A stretch of 64,000 nt of DNA from NCBI GenBank assembly GCA_033439255.1, contig CM065881.1, forward strand, positions 2,542,001 to 2,606,000, in the 5' to 3' direction. Each line of letters begins with the position of its first letter. Positions within the stretch are counted from its first letter, which is position 1. This document shows, in pieces, positions 1 to 12,254 of this stretch. The notes below the pieces were generated by a model. It saw only the letters and a list, made by a program, of their open reading frames with translations. It did not search any database and was not told the origin of the DNA. The position numbers and the translations under genes were made by a program. The stretch comes from Hericium rajendrae. Lineage: Eukaryota > Basidiomycota > Agaricomycetes > Russulales > Hericiaceae.

Positions 1-771
1 CGAGGCGGCGGGCGCGGAGAGGCTGGCCATGCTGGCGCGCTCGGCCTCGTCCTTCTTGGCCTTGCGCCATTGCTTGCGCAACTCCTTGAATTCTGGGGCG
101 AGATAAGTCGGGGCGGGATCAGATTAGGGCAGGGACGCACCGCCAGGACTCCGCTTGCCGCCATGGCGCTGCATGACGATGTGAGCGTTGAGATGATTGA
201 GGGTGCCATAAGATTTTGTGCAGCCAGGCCAGGAGCAGTGGTAAAGACGCTCGATCTCGTCGTAGCGCCGCCGCGGCCGCTTCTTCACGGCGTTGCCCGG
301 AAGAGCGACGAACGAGTACGTCTTTGCATTCTCGTCGTCCTGCGCCTGCGTCTGGGAGGCGGGAGGGGACGCGGTGGGCGTGCTGGGCTGGACGGACGCG
401 GAAGACGGGCCGGCGGAAGAATGGCGCGTGTACTGGTCGGGGTGGGCGGGCGGTGGCATTGGGTAACCCGACGAGCTGGGGCGGGGATCGGCGGGGGTGG
501 CATGGGGGTCATCGTAGACGGCGGGGACGCGGTACTGGAAGCCGGGGGACGGCTGAGTGCCGGCGGAGGAGGCGGAGAAGTCGTCGTTGTATGAGTCGAC
601 GGGGTGGTCCCAGGGATCACTGGCGGCGGAGCCGGCTGTCGGGGGACGGTTGTCGGGGTTGATGTCGTGCCATGTATTATTGGGATGGGCGGGGTGGGTG
701 TACATGGCTTGGTTGGCATAGCCGTGGCGGAAGGGATTTATGTCCAAGTTGGGACGGAGGGAGGAGAGCAT
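1..771 (-). CDS. CON7: CON7-like C2H2 zinc-finger transcription factor, 3' end off the window
   Basis: Two exons are visible on the minus strand: 771..141 and 92..1, joined by a 48-base GT-AG intron (140..93). The N-terminal ~170 residues are low complexity, rich in Pro, Ser and His. They are followed by a basic block (KKRPRRRYDEIERLYHC), one C2H2 finger containing WPGCTKSYGTLNHLNAH, and after the intron EFKELRKQWRKAKKDE. This order (basic stretch, single finger with YGTLNHLNAH, then E-F-K-E and an acidic/basic helix) is the signature of Con7, known in Magnaporthe as a regulator of infection morphogenesis and chitin-related genes. The start at 771 is the ATG opening MLSSLRPNLDINPF; the frame is open further upstream but that part looks non-coding. 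The C-terminus lies left of the window. Family assignment is strong; the role in this species is inferred. Confidence 0.85.
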
Positions 772-3700
772 GGCGTTTGTTGTTGCCCATCGAACGCGTC
801 CGCCTCTATATCCCAAAACAATTCCACTCCCCAGATCTACGTCAGATCCCCAATCACCGCGCGCGCCCTCGCCCCGGGCCCCAACCGCTGACAAAACGTC
901 ATCCAGACATCTTCCTCCCCGTGCTCTTCCAGAATTTCCATTTAGAACGCCTTCCATCACAGATCATCCTGTATCAGATCCATCTCGTCACAACCACCGT
1001 CCCCGCCCCCGCCTCCTTTTTTGCCCCAATATTCCCTTTTTCAGCAAACGCAGACGCCCGACATCGTCCTCTCCCCCGCCCGATAACCCCGGCTGCATGT
1101 CCGCGGCGTCCGCCTCCGCAGCGACGCATTCCCGCTGCGTACAGCGCATCGTCCTCCAGCTCCCAACCCTAGTCCACCTCGTGACTCAATGTCCCCATCT
1201 GCTTCCGCGCTGGGGAATGTCGGCCTGGGTCAATCGGGCGCGGTCCCGCCGGGGGCGCAGACGGAGGATCGCCTCGTCCGGAGTGTCTGCGCGCCCGCTG
1301 CGCAAGGGACGGGACCCTGGCGGCCGTTTCTTCCGGGGTGCGGCTTGCATAGAATGGCCACCTGTCGTTGCGGAGAGGCATGCGGATGGCCTCGGAGATG
1401 ATGCACGCGAGGCCTTGGTGGTTTATAGGTGTACGAATCATGCATGGGTGTTTGTACGCAATGGGTCCAATGCACGCTTGTGTCGCGCGCGAGTGTGGGT
1501 CCCCTTCTGAACGTTTGTACACGGGACTGTAGGTGGCGACACGGGACTTTTTCATCGTACCACGACATTTTCTCATGGCATGCCAGAAGCAATCATTGTG
1601 CGTCCGAACTGAGTCTTCCGTCGACACGCAGGCACATGGTGATACGATACGAGGTACGATCACCAGAACCAGCTGCAAGATGTTGTTGGCAGGCAGACGG
1701 AAAGGAAGGCTGAATCTCCGTCAGCGATTGCATTGGCACCCCAATGGACACAACGCCGCGGAAATCCGGATGGGGAGGCAAGCTGCTCAGTCGAGGCGCG
1801 GCGACGGCGAAAGGGGACACGCTCGTACCGTGATGGCAGAGCAACCCGGACTGCATGCGCCACCCTAGCTTGTTCATTGCGGATGGGCAACGGCGCCGGA
1901 GTCGAAGCATCCAGCAAAGCAATAAAGTGCACGATAGGTCATGGAGTCATCCAGCTACAGCAAACCTGCGGCTCCGGCTATCTACTGCCAGCCGAGATCT
2001 CGACCGTCGCAGCATCCTCTGCGGCGACGAGGGGCCAAGATTGAACACAACTGAGTATCACGCACGAGGATAGGATCTGCGAGGAAGGGCCACTGGTCCG
2101 ATGAGGACGGGCGGGACGATGGGCGTCCGAGCGGTCAGTGGAACGGTGGCATCTATGAAGATGTGGTATCTGGGCTTGGCCGCATCTGGAACACTGTGTG
2201 TCTATGGGAGAGACAGTGATGGGACATGCGATGGGCGACAGATTGAACGGAAGTTCCTGCAATGGCTTCAAGGTGGTCGAGTGAGATTCAGCGGTGTCGC
2301 GAGCACTTACAGCGAGCCATAGCTCTTTGGTCCTAAACAGAAGATATACATCAGTCAAACGCACTCGCACATTCATAGATTCCATTAGTCCCCATCGAGA
2401 GCAACAGCCAAAAAAATTGACGTACGGGAAGCCGACCGCCGCGCCTGCAGTGCGCGCGGCGGGACGCGCGGAACGGGACCACGTTGCACCGACGGAACGG
2501 CGACCTCGATGCTCTGCGCCGACGCTGGCTCTGCGTCCGCCCCATCCATTGCAGCACCACGAGAGTCCTCTGCTGCAGCGTCGAAGAGAAAGGAGGTAGG
2601 TGGCATCGCATGGCATGGTGGGATGCAACAAGCGCAGATGCGAGCCGATCGCATCGATAATTAACTGGCTAGCGCGCCGGCAGCGGGCGCGGCCACGTCC
2701 ACATGCAGACGCTGCCTGCTGCCTCTCCCTCTGGTAGCGCTGCCCCCCAATTGAACCGGCCCAGCGCCATCCTCAATGGCCCTCCTAGCCCAAATAACAC
2801 ACCGCTGGAGATCGCCCTTCCGCTTTTCTCGAATTCTGCTGTGGGCGAGACTGCTGCCCGCATTGTGTCCGGCCACTATGCAATCCAGCGGCGCGTTTTC
2901 CATCTTCGGCGAATATATACGTGCCGGTACGCATTTAAATGGATCATCCTCGCACGTTCGGAGCACACTGCGCGCGCATACTCGGCGGTCCGCACCCGGG
3001 ATCCGCTCCCAATCTCGTGCGATGGCATGGTGGACCAGCGATGGGGACCCGGAGGTTGCGCCCCTCTGGCCACATGGTGCGTCCAGCGGCAGGAGTGTTG
3101 ATGCCGCGTTGTGCGTGGTCGTTTCAATCTGGGAGACCCATTTTCTGCATCATCCAGGCGCCGTTCTTGATAGGCAAGCTATCTAAAAGGTACCCTCGAG
3201 GCGTGGCGGTGATCCTGCGGTCCCCCCATCTGACCTGCCTGGAGAGCGCACACCTATGTCCCAGGTCGACGCACGCTCAGGTGCAAGCTCAAGCTCAAGC
3301 TCAGCACCGCTTGGATCGCAGGTGATCTTTTCGACGTCATACTAATAGCCACCACCGAATTCGACTTTCATGCCGCGAGGCCGAGCGGGCCTCCATGAAC
3401 TCGTGTCCATGGACTGACACCCTTCCATCCTAGGTGTCTGACCAGGCCCTTCAACCCTACTCAGCGCCTTGCCAACCCAGCATTGCGTCGTCATCTTCTC
3501 TGCCTTCGTCCCCGACTTCAATTCTCACAAGCGAAAGCAAAAATAATCCTGCGCCAAGGAGGATGCGATGCGGGATGTAGCGGAGGACACGCACGCACGC
3601 ACGCACGCCTTCCTACGACACTATGGGGTCCGTGAACCAGATAAATCCCCAACCGCACGTCGCTGAACGTGATTTCTTCCCTGCGACAGCGTCAGCACGT

Positions 3701-6700
3701 CCTCCCGATCCGGCGCACGCGGCGGTGGGGCCGTCAACGTTGATGTGGCAATGCTATCACTCCGCCACCCATGCGGCGCATCGGTGCCTCTGCGATCGTC
3801 GTCGCAGGCAGCGCCGCCCTCGACGTTGCACCTCTTCCATTCGCACCCGGCCTCTGCAACAGCCGGCGCAGCGGCCCGCACGATGTGATGCCGGCGCCGT
3901 GTATTCCTGTCGATCCTTCCTGGTCGCCCCGCGCCGTGCCGCGCCGTACGTGCGCTGTCAGAGTTCTATCAGCGGCGTTGGACATTCGCTTCCCTGCAAG
4001 AAGGCGCCGCGGACCGAGACGCCCTGCACGGAAGTTTACTGCCCCATCCGGAGGCGCTTGGTCCGCGATTAAAGCCAATGTCAAGGGCGAGGCGGTAGCG
4101 GCGTGGAATGGAGGCCGGCGCACCGACGGCTTCCATGCATGATTGAAAGGTGGAAGGAATGCATGGATCGCGCAGGGATGCGGTGCGCCGTGAGTGTTCT
4201 GTTTGTTCACTGCAGTCCTTCGTCGTCGTGCGCGACTTTTCGCGTTCGCGGTCTCGAAATCTGACCACCTGTCATGCACGTCAGACAGATGCCGTCGTCG
4301 CTCGATGCGGCTGTCGAGCTTCGCCCACGTTCGCATCGTTGGCGCCGCGCATAAGCGCAACTTTGTCACGTTGATCTCGAGCTGGTGTTCTCCCGCCATC
4401 GACTCGAGCTTAAAATCTCTTTAATTTCATTCTGCAGCTCTTTTACCCGTGCCCTCGGCTAAATGCCAGATTCGCTGGCCGGCAGCGTTAATCAGGAGCG
4501 TGTGACTCGGGATTATCAAATTACGTCGGTGTCTCCACAACATCATGCATCTTTTCACTTGGCTCCTGCACAGACCGCGCACAAGCGCTGGTGGATTTAT
4601 GCCCGTCGTTTTTGCCTGTGAGTCTCGTCGCAGGTTTTTTCGTTCCAGCTCGTTTGTACCAGATACAGACATATTCCATGTACGTACTTCTGTCGTAACG
4701 ATGCACAAGCCGTTGGCTGAGCTTTTTCTGGATTTTTGCAGGTTCACGAGATTGATACATGGAATCACTTGGTGTACACGACAGATGCCAGCATGTTGCC
4801 TAATTTCTGCCTTTTTACCACTGTGAGGGGAGCATTTGGAAACCACACATGTTTTTTGCCGCTTTCTCTGTATGCGAGATATCACCATGACCAAACCCCG
4901 TACTTAGTCGCTTGGACGGTGTCTAACGAGAACTCCGACATGCTTCGGAAGGCGCCTTGTTTGCTATCCAGATACATGATATCGTTATCTCAGAGTCGAC
5001 CGAGTTTGTATTCCCGCTTGCAGGATGAGCATGTTTTTTTTGCAATTTGCAACAGATCAGATTCGGACTTGATTTTGACTCCATCTGCTGCTGTATTTTT
5101 TCGGAGACAGATGATCGGGATCCGTTTTGTCTTCCGAGCAAAAATCTCGAGTAAATCCAATGTCTACCACAAGCATCTTCTCATTCGCGATGGAAATTGC
5201 TACGCACTGCTGAGGAAAATCCGAAGCTTGCAGCATTCACTTCTTACAGCTGGATCGCCTTGGTCCATACCACCATGAGATATCTTGGAACGCCTGAGCG
5301 ATCCCATGCGTACATGCTAAGGTCTTCCAAGTCAAACCAGGATGTTCAACCCCACTTTGATCATGCACAAGTTGGCCCAGACCGTCCAGCGACATTCTTT
5401 TTGATCAAAGTTGGACCGACGCCGTCATCGGACGCTACTCCCCGACTGCGGGTGATGATCATATTTCTACTTTCTTCTGAGTTAAATTTTCATCCATACT
5501 CTTGCCCCCATCCCAATCGTGTGCTGAGACCACCACATCGGTCAGTTTATGATTTCGGGCCCAGTCGTGCGTCATGTCTCGAAACTGATCTCTTCCCGCC
5601 CAGACAGCCACTTTCATGTCCGTTGGGTCCCTCCAAAATTTTTGCACTCTGCACACTGCACGTGCCCCCAAATGCTTGCCTATTTTCAGTTATATCCGCC
5701 CGCCGCTCCCGCGCCGCCCATAAATTAATGACCCTTCATTCCAGTCACGGGTATTAAGGACTCTTGAGCCTATGCGCCAACGGGTACCGCACGGGTCGTC
5801 CTCGGTGCTTCTGCAGCGCGAACGCGGGTTCTCGTTCCATGCCATGCAATCAACACCTTCGGGCGACGGATCAATGTTACGGCATGCGTCTTCTCAGCCC
5901 AATCCATGACACGTCGTCGCCCGTCCACGCTAGAAGCCCCAAGATCTGCCGTTAGCCGTCCAGCGGGGTCGTGTGCAGGGTCTGCTTGGGGGCGGGCTGA
6001 TCTCGACTGGATCTCTGACGATGTGGTATTTGCTTTCCTTCGCTTTGCCTTTCGCTTTGCGCGCAGAAGGAAGGTAAAATTGCAGCGTGCTGGTTAGGAT
6101 GACGTGGCTTGCATCATCGTTCCAGGAGCTCGTCATTGGTTAATTTATACCGGCGGTGTGCTCGCCTATCGAATCGAATCTCGCGGTGCTTTGCCATCTC
6201 GACTGAAACATTTTGACCTGTTGGATCTACATGATCATATTCATTGTATGTCGGCCGCGATTCCTGCATGAGTGTCATCTGCAACGCCAGCGCCTTTAGC
6301 GTCTACTCTATGCAACACGCTGCAAGACAGAATGACCTCAGAAGAGGCGGATAAATGGAGCAGAGGATCTGGACGCCTTCGGGCGCTGGCGCCTGGCGAA
6401 GCGCCGAAGTCAGACGGACGACGGCAATAGATCCAGATAGATGCGCCTGCACGCGTAATTTCGCGAGATTGGCGATCTCGCAGGGCCAGTGATGGCCAGT
6501 GTGATACTCGTGTCGCCCGAAGACTGCAGTCTCTTGGACTGCAATGTGCCGTGGTTATCTGCCGAGCATAACTTGCAAGCGCCATGATCTCGATCGGTGA
6601 GTGCTGCGGGATGGGCAGGCCACTCAGCGCTCAGCTCTGAGCTTCGGAGACAAACATCACCTGCTGCACAAACAAATACGTGCTGGATCATCGGGGCGAT

Positions 6701-7755
6701 TGTGGACGTCTCGTGGATAGGAAGGATTCGGAAATATCAAAGGAGGGATTGACGGACCGAATTCGGCGACGTGGACACCGGGTCGGTTGGACTTCATGGG
6801 CGGGGCTTGTGGGTATCGAGCTTATATCGTGGAGTAATAGAAGAGAAGACGGGAAAATGCAACTCAATTCAGGAGCATGGGAAAGGAGATATAACCCGTT
6901 AGTAATCGATTGCGCGTGGCCGCATCTGACCTAGTTGTCGACGTCGGCAGGTTGAATTAGGATGGTGAACATGACGTTCGAGACCATTGCTTTACAAAAC
7001 TGCAATGTCGAGAACATTCGTCGTCCCATCTGTCTATAAGATTCTCTTCAGTCCACAGGGTCTGTGGTGCGTCATTCACACGTTCCATCCGAAGCAACAA
7101 AATTAAGCATCCTGAGAATGAAATATGAAGCGGAAACGGGTGAATTTGGATGTATATAGACATGCCTGTCGGCCACAAGGCATGCGCGGGCATTGAGCAC
7201 AAGCAATGGCGACTTCCACAAGGAAAAAGCTGTGACTCTGAATTGCATCCACGTGTGAGGTGGATACGATAACAACTACAATGTCCGAAGAGATGAGAGT
7301 TTCAGCTGGACGCACATCGAAGAAGCACGGAGAAGTTGACACGGTTGTTCTTGATGCCACGTGAATGAGAAAGAGGAAAATAGACTCAAGAGCTGGAATC
7401 AGCTGGACATGATGGGTGTGCTTCGTGGAGCAGACTAACGAGCATCATGATTCACAGAGCACGAAGCCCATGCCGTGAGAAATGCGATGTTGAATTGCGT
7501 TCGTTGGGAGTAAGAAGGCTCGGTCGGAGTAGAATCGACGAGGTGTAGAGAAGTGTTTCAGAGACGCTGAGACGACATGGTAGTCAGTATTGAAGTTAAT
7601 GGACAGACGAGTTCTTGGGATAAGATAATCGCGTGGCCAACAATGTTACTCGTGACGTGACCGAGCGCAACCCGCAGCGACCGTCAGGAACGACGTCGGG
7701 CGTCTTCAGCCTTGTCTTCAGTACCGACGCCCATACCATCCCACATCTCGCTGCC
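772..7755. other. 7-kb region without a recognisable gene
   Basis: This is the spacer between the divergently transcribed CON7-like gene and the RING gene. Many short open frames exist on both strands, but none shows a conserved motif, a sensible ATG context, or consistent splicing; the longest (about 4736..5278 plus) has no ATG at its start. I see only two simple repeats: about three copies of CAAGCT near 3284..3302 and five copies of ACGC at 3589..3608. The stretch may hold long upstream control regions, leader introns or non-coding RNA. Nothing in the sequence proves any of these. Confidence 0.6.
3589..3608. repeat. (ACGC)5 microsatellite
   Basis: Five perfect tandem copies of ACGC in the non-coding spacer upstream of the CON7-like gene. 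It is not part of any supported reading frame. Confidence 0.9.
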
Positions 7756-9069
7756 ATGGTCAGAGTAGCAGCGGCTGTTGATCAGAATAAGGGAGGTCCT
7801 CGGCGGTCCAAACGCTTGCTTAAGCGGAAATCGACAGGTACGCAATACATACATTGATGCTGTTCTGGGCACTCTGGGACGATTTGTGGCACTGCAGAGG
7901 ACGCGAATGTCTATTTATGTCCGAAGACTTGCAGCTCATGACTTTGGTATCAGGTCCGACCATGTTTGTGGAGGTCCCACCACGACTTCGCAATATGAAA
8001 GAGATCAAGCCACCGGCATTAGTTGTTCCAACGAAGGTTGCGCCGCCGATCACACCACTGGCGAGCCCGCCGCCGAAGGCGCTGAAACGCGCAAAGCCTT
8101 CAGAGATAGACTTAGAGTTGAAGAAACTACAGAGGTCGTTTGAGAAGAAAGAGAAGGAGTTTGAACGCGAGACCAAGCGCCAGCGGGAGCGCTGCCGTCG
8201 GAAAGAACGAGAGCTCGCAGCTCGCGAAGCGAAGATAGCGGATGAGAGGAAGGCCCTGACAGATTTCGTTGAAAACCATGTTGCAGATGCTGCTGACGGC
8301 ATTATCCAGCAGTTAGATGACCATTTCGGCTGTGCATTGTGAGTCTCTCGCCAGATCGCCACGCTCATGTCTTATAGTGCTTTGCGGACAGGTGCTTGGA
8401 CGTCGTGTACGGGTCGTTCCTACTCAATTTCATCATTGCCCAGTCATCTGACCGGATTTTGACCTTCATTTAGAGCATGCCCTTTCATGCTTTCGGCATA
8501 CTCATGTGGCCACACGTTCTGTGGTATTTGTCTCCTGAAGTGGTCCTTTTCTCGCCTGCACGAGTGCGGCGCGTGGCATGAGCCTGTAGTTTGTCCCATC
8601 TGCCGTGCATCCGCCATCATTACACCACCGACTCCGCTCCGCCCAGTCCAGACCTGCCCCTTCCTCCCAAATCGCTCTGCAGATAACGTCGTCCAGGAGT
8701 TGGTTGGAAAGCTAAATTCCATCGGAAAAGCGACAGCTCCGGTGGCGGATAATAGCTCGTCAGCCAGTAGCTCCAGTCAGAAACGGAAGCGGCAGAAGTC
8801 CGAGTCTCGAGAAGTGAAGCTGCCCTCCAGCCTCGCTGATTGGGCGGATGATGGTCACAAAAGAAAAGATTGGTTGGAGAGGGACAGGTGCGTGACCTTT
8901 TACTTATCTCCCCTTCTTTCACATTATCGTTTCAACGCCCGCTCACAATCAATTTCCCTGAACCAGGGTTGGGCGGACTGAGATGACGACTATCCTGGCT
9001 CAGTGGGGTTCCCTGCAGCCGTACCAATTTATGACGATCAAAACCCGACTCTCAGCTATCGGATCTTGA
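7756..9069 (+). CDS. Coiled-coil RING-finger protein, probable E3 ubiquitin ligase
   Basis: Five exons fit one protein: 7756..7837, 7900..8338, 8392..8412, 8474..8887 and 8967..9069. The N-terminus is basic (RRSKRLLKRK). A long charged heptad-like region follows in exon 2 (about residues 110 to 150, rich in K, E and R), which should form a coiled coil. The RING-HC is split over exons 2 to 4: C-x2-C (CALC), then CGHTFCGIC and finally CPIC. The third exon is only 21 bases and supplies the residues just after the second cysteine. The donor of the third intron (GG|GTCGTT) is weak but keeps frame and restores the RING spacing. The C-terminal tail (about 60 residues) has no motif I recognise. RING proteins recruit E2 enzymes and transfer ubiquitin; the substrate is unknown. 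No frame problems were seen in this gene. Confidence 0.75.
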
Positions 9070-9461
9070 GCAGCAACTTGTTGGTCAATCTTCGCATGCT
9101 TTCCCGTAGATCTTCCTGGATCGTCTTCGCTCTTCTCTTCCATTGCGTCAACACGTGTTTGCAGTCATCTGTGCTTCCCTTCCCATGCCTCGAGGCGCAA
9201 TTGACCGCCCGTGCGTCCCACGTTCGCCATTCGTATTATTGTACCTCCTGGAACGCTCTCCCGATTATGCATACCCTCAAAAGTGGTCGGACTTTTCTAC
9301 AGAAATTTGGGGGTTTCAACTTTGTCTTTCACATCTTCACACTCCAGCTTTCCTATCTCCTCCATTCTACACCACTCATAAAGCATCCTATTCTACACGT
9401 TGCATGGATTATCCTTATGCATATTCCAACATTACGGTACCCGAGCGCATTGCTGCTGGCT
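9070..9461. other. Convergent intergenic spacer
   Basis: Sits between the stop codons of the RING gene (plus) and ARP8 (minus). It should hold both 3' UTRs and polyadenylation sites. No other feature seen. Confidence 0.6.
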
Positions 9462-12254
9462 CTACAAATAGAAACAGCGTTCTTTCAGTCCACGCATGCC
9501 CAAAAAGTCCTGCGGAAGTAAACCTTGTGAGCCAGAGAACTAGTGATAGAAGATAACGAGGCGCGTACCCAGTCCTCCGGGGTCACCCAGAGGTCGGCAA
9601 CCCCGTCCATCTTGCCGAGGACGGCTGCTCCCTTCCACACAAGAATACGCGGGTCCACGTCCTTGGGTGGGGTATTATTTGAACTTTGTCCATATTATGG
9701 ACGAGAGGCGTCGCGATAGCCTGCAGCCTGGAGAACGACGAGACGCGATAAGGAATGACATCTTCCAGAAGCGCGCTCCGGAAAAGAAAAGACACTCGCC
9801 TGCTCTCTAAGGCATGGGACATGCCCGGAATCGCTGCGGTCCCTCCGATGACCAGGACGGCCTGCAGATACTTCCGAATTTTCTCATCGCCGCCAGCCGC
9901 GCGGACGCTGTTGAAAATAGCGACGTCCAACGGGAGCTTGCTCGCCTCGAAGCAGATGTCAATGTCAAACCGCGTCGGCTGCTCTGCGGGCTTCGCTGGG
10001 CTCGGCTCGGCAATGTCGGGAATGGGTGGTGCGATGTCCGCCTTCGTATCACCCTCGATATCCACATCCATCGCGACGTCCCCCGATCCTTCTTCGATTT
10101 TTCCACTTGCGGGCGGGGGCGATGACGGCTTCGACACGTCGAGCTGTTCGGCAGACGTGCCTGACCCAGTTGCAGAGGGCGCCGCCGATCCTGCAGTTTC
10201 GCCGAGCCGGAGGCCGCCTGGTCAGCCCCACTTCAATGAAGAATGACGGTAATGACAGACCTTCCACGGCGCTCTGGTCGGGCTGAGGTGAAGGAATCGG
10301 TGCCTTTTCTGCGACAGGAGCGGGTGTTACCGACTGAGATGAACTGGGTTGCTGAGTATCCCGCATTGGCTCGCCAGCGGGCAAAGGAGCGACGAAGAGG
10401 TGCTGAGTGGAAATGATCATGGCTTGAGTCTGTCCCCGACGGGTAAGGGCAATGTTCCGAAGGTTTCGATGACAACCTACGAATTGGTCCACCGCTAATG
10501 CCTCACGATGGTCTCTGTGATCTGAAATCTCCTCTGAGACGTCTGGATGCTGTATTGGTCGTATACCAATTCGTTTGCGGTCGAAGTCAATCACTCGAGG
10601 TTCGAACAAACACTAAGGCTTTCATGAATAGATGCTCTCAACGTCGTGCAAAGGAGAAACACACCATAGGCGCAAGGATCACTTCGTCGTATGCTCGTAA
10701 TCCGTATTTTTCAGTCGCCTTTCCTGGTCGCCGAACTTTGAAGTCATAGAGATTGAGCGCAACATCTCCCTATCGATGCTTGTGAGCAACTTCGCTGATA
10801 TTCGAGAACGGGATTGTCGCTCACCTCTGACAGGGTACAGAGTCTGGCCTTCAAATCTTCCATAACTGCCCAATCGTACGATCGAGCGAGATTGATGTCC
10901 TTGTATGGAAAGTTGATCCTTTCTAATAAAACATATAAGAACTCAGTTATGTAGTCGCCGCCCATGTTTAGGTACATTCTTTGGCCCATTAGCGTGGGTG
11001 TCGGACGAGCGTTGTGATGGACTAACCTCGTATCAGGGATGACCATCCCTTCGTCGACACATGCTATGCTAATTTTGCTTGCACCCATGTCGACAACGCA
11101 AGCGCTGGAAATACCTGCACCATAGGTTGCAGCCAAAGACTCCTGTTCGTTCATTAGATTGGAAGACGACTGGACTTTCGATATGCGCACCTGTTGTGCG
11201 CAGAGCTGTCGGAAGCCCATCCGCATGAGCAGGAGTTGGACCACGTCGCGGACATAGGCACGATCGTAGAAGTCAGGGACCAGAAGAATAACAGAATATT
11301 CCTAGCCACAGTGTTTGTTAGTTATAGCTCGAAATGAACCATGGAGAGAGATATACCTTGTATGATCGAGGATGGATATCAAATTTATCAAGGAGGACAT
11401 CGCTTATGATGGTTTCAATGTCATCGAGAATCATTTGATTGGAGGGATAGTCGCGTGTGTTGAACAGTCGTCCGCTCATTGGCCATCTCACCGTGTAGCC
11501 AAGATGCTCTGGATCAGCCAGACGAAGCGCCTAGGCGCATGAGGCTGTTTAGCAGGTGAAACAAACTCCATCGCCACGAATTACCTTATCTCCCACAAGG
11601 AACTCTTCCTCCGCATTGTCTTGTATCCAATTTATGCGGAAAGGGTCGTTCTCTTCTGCGATGATTTCTGGCTTAAGCTGTCCATTGAACGTTGATGCCT
11701 TGTTCGCAGCATCCGGGGTAACCCTGAGCTTGTAAAAGCGCATCCTATCTCTGAGGGACGATTGTATGACTGCAATCTTTTCGTCAAACTGAAACGATGT
11801 GGAATGAGTGCCGGTCAACGCCGCTACACAAGCTTATGAATGACCTACAGGATCATCGGACGTATTCACGACTGTGTATTCGTCTCCATTCTGCGATGCT
11901 GCCGCAGATGGTGTGCCTTGCTGAGAGCGCGCCTTTCGGGGACGCGTGATGCCCTCGACAAAGGTAGGCGGGGGAACAGGTGGCTTCGTCTTGCGAGCAA
12001 TGACGTTCGGGATTGTTACAGGGGTCATGTCACACGCACGACCTATTCGCAAGTTGCGTGACCCTGGATGAATGACGATGACCTTTGAGCCACGTCTTCC
12101 CTACAGTATTAGGTTTGTCACTCCTGTTAATGAAACCGGACGAAAGCGGATTTACCTCCCCGTGAGCCGGGGTTTCCTCTATGTATGCTCGACTTTTTGC
12201 TGCTTTTCTAGCCCAGATTGTCTGTGACTCTGACTTAAGATACGATGTGCTCAT
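9462..12254 (-). CDS. ARP8: Actin-related protein 8 (INO80 chromatin-remodelling complex)
   Basis: Thirteen exons can be followed from the ATG at 12254 to a stop at 9462, giving roughly 700 residues. Family marks in order: SDSQTIWA-like N-terminus (SESQTIWARKAAKSRAYIEE), VIVIHPGSRNLRIGRA, VPDFYDRAYVRDVV, the actin-fold block AATYGAGISSACVVDMGA, then MYLNMGGDYITEFLY, SYDWAVMEDLKARLC, VLVIGGTAAIPGMSHALES, VWKGAAVLGKMDGVADLW, and the terminal RERCFYL-type ending KERCFYL. Arp8 binds nucleosomes and, with Arp4 and actin, forms part of the INO80 HSA module in the nucleus. Two oddities. The intron at 9799..9728 has a GC donor (AG|GCGAGT) and a normal AG acceptor. At 9665..9672 (minus CCCCACCC) the frame must move by one missing base between KVQIIP and KDVDPRILVW, with no room for an intron. 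That is probably a sequence error, since both flanks are highly conserved. Confidence 0.9.
9728..9799 (-). other. GC-AG intron in ARP8
   Basis: A 72-base intron with donor AG|GCGAGT and acceptor CCAG. Removing it joins HALESR to LQAIATP, the uninterrupted order expected in Arp8. Its length is a multiple of three and it contains no stop, so retention would add 24 residues in frame. No GT donor in the required phase is present nearby. Confidence 0.75.

Noticed and set aside
4736-5278. 180-residue plus frame in the 7-kb spacer
   Set aside because: No ATG start and no motif; probably chance in a more AT-rich stretch.
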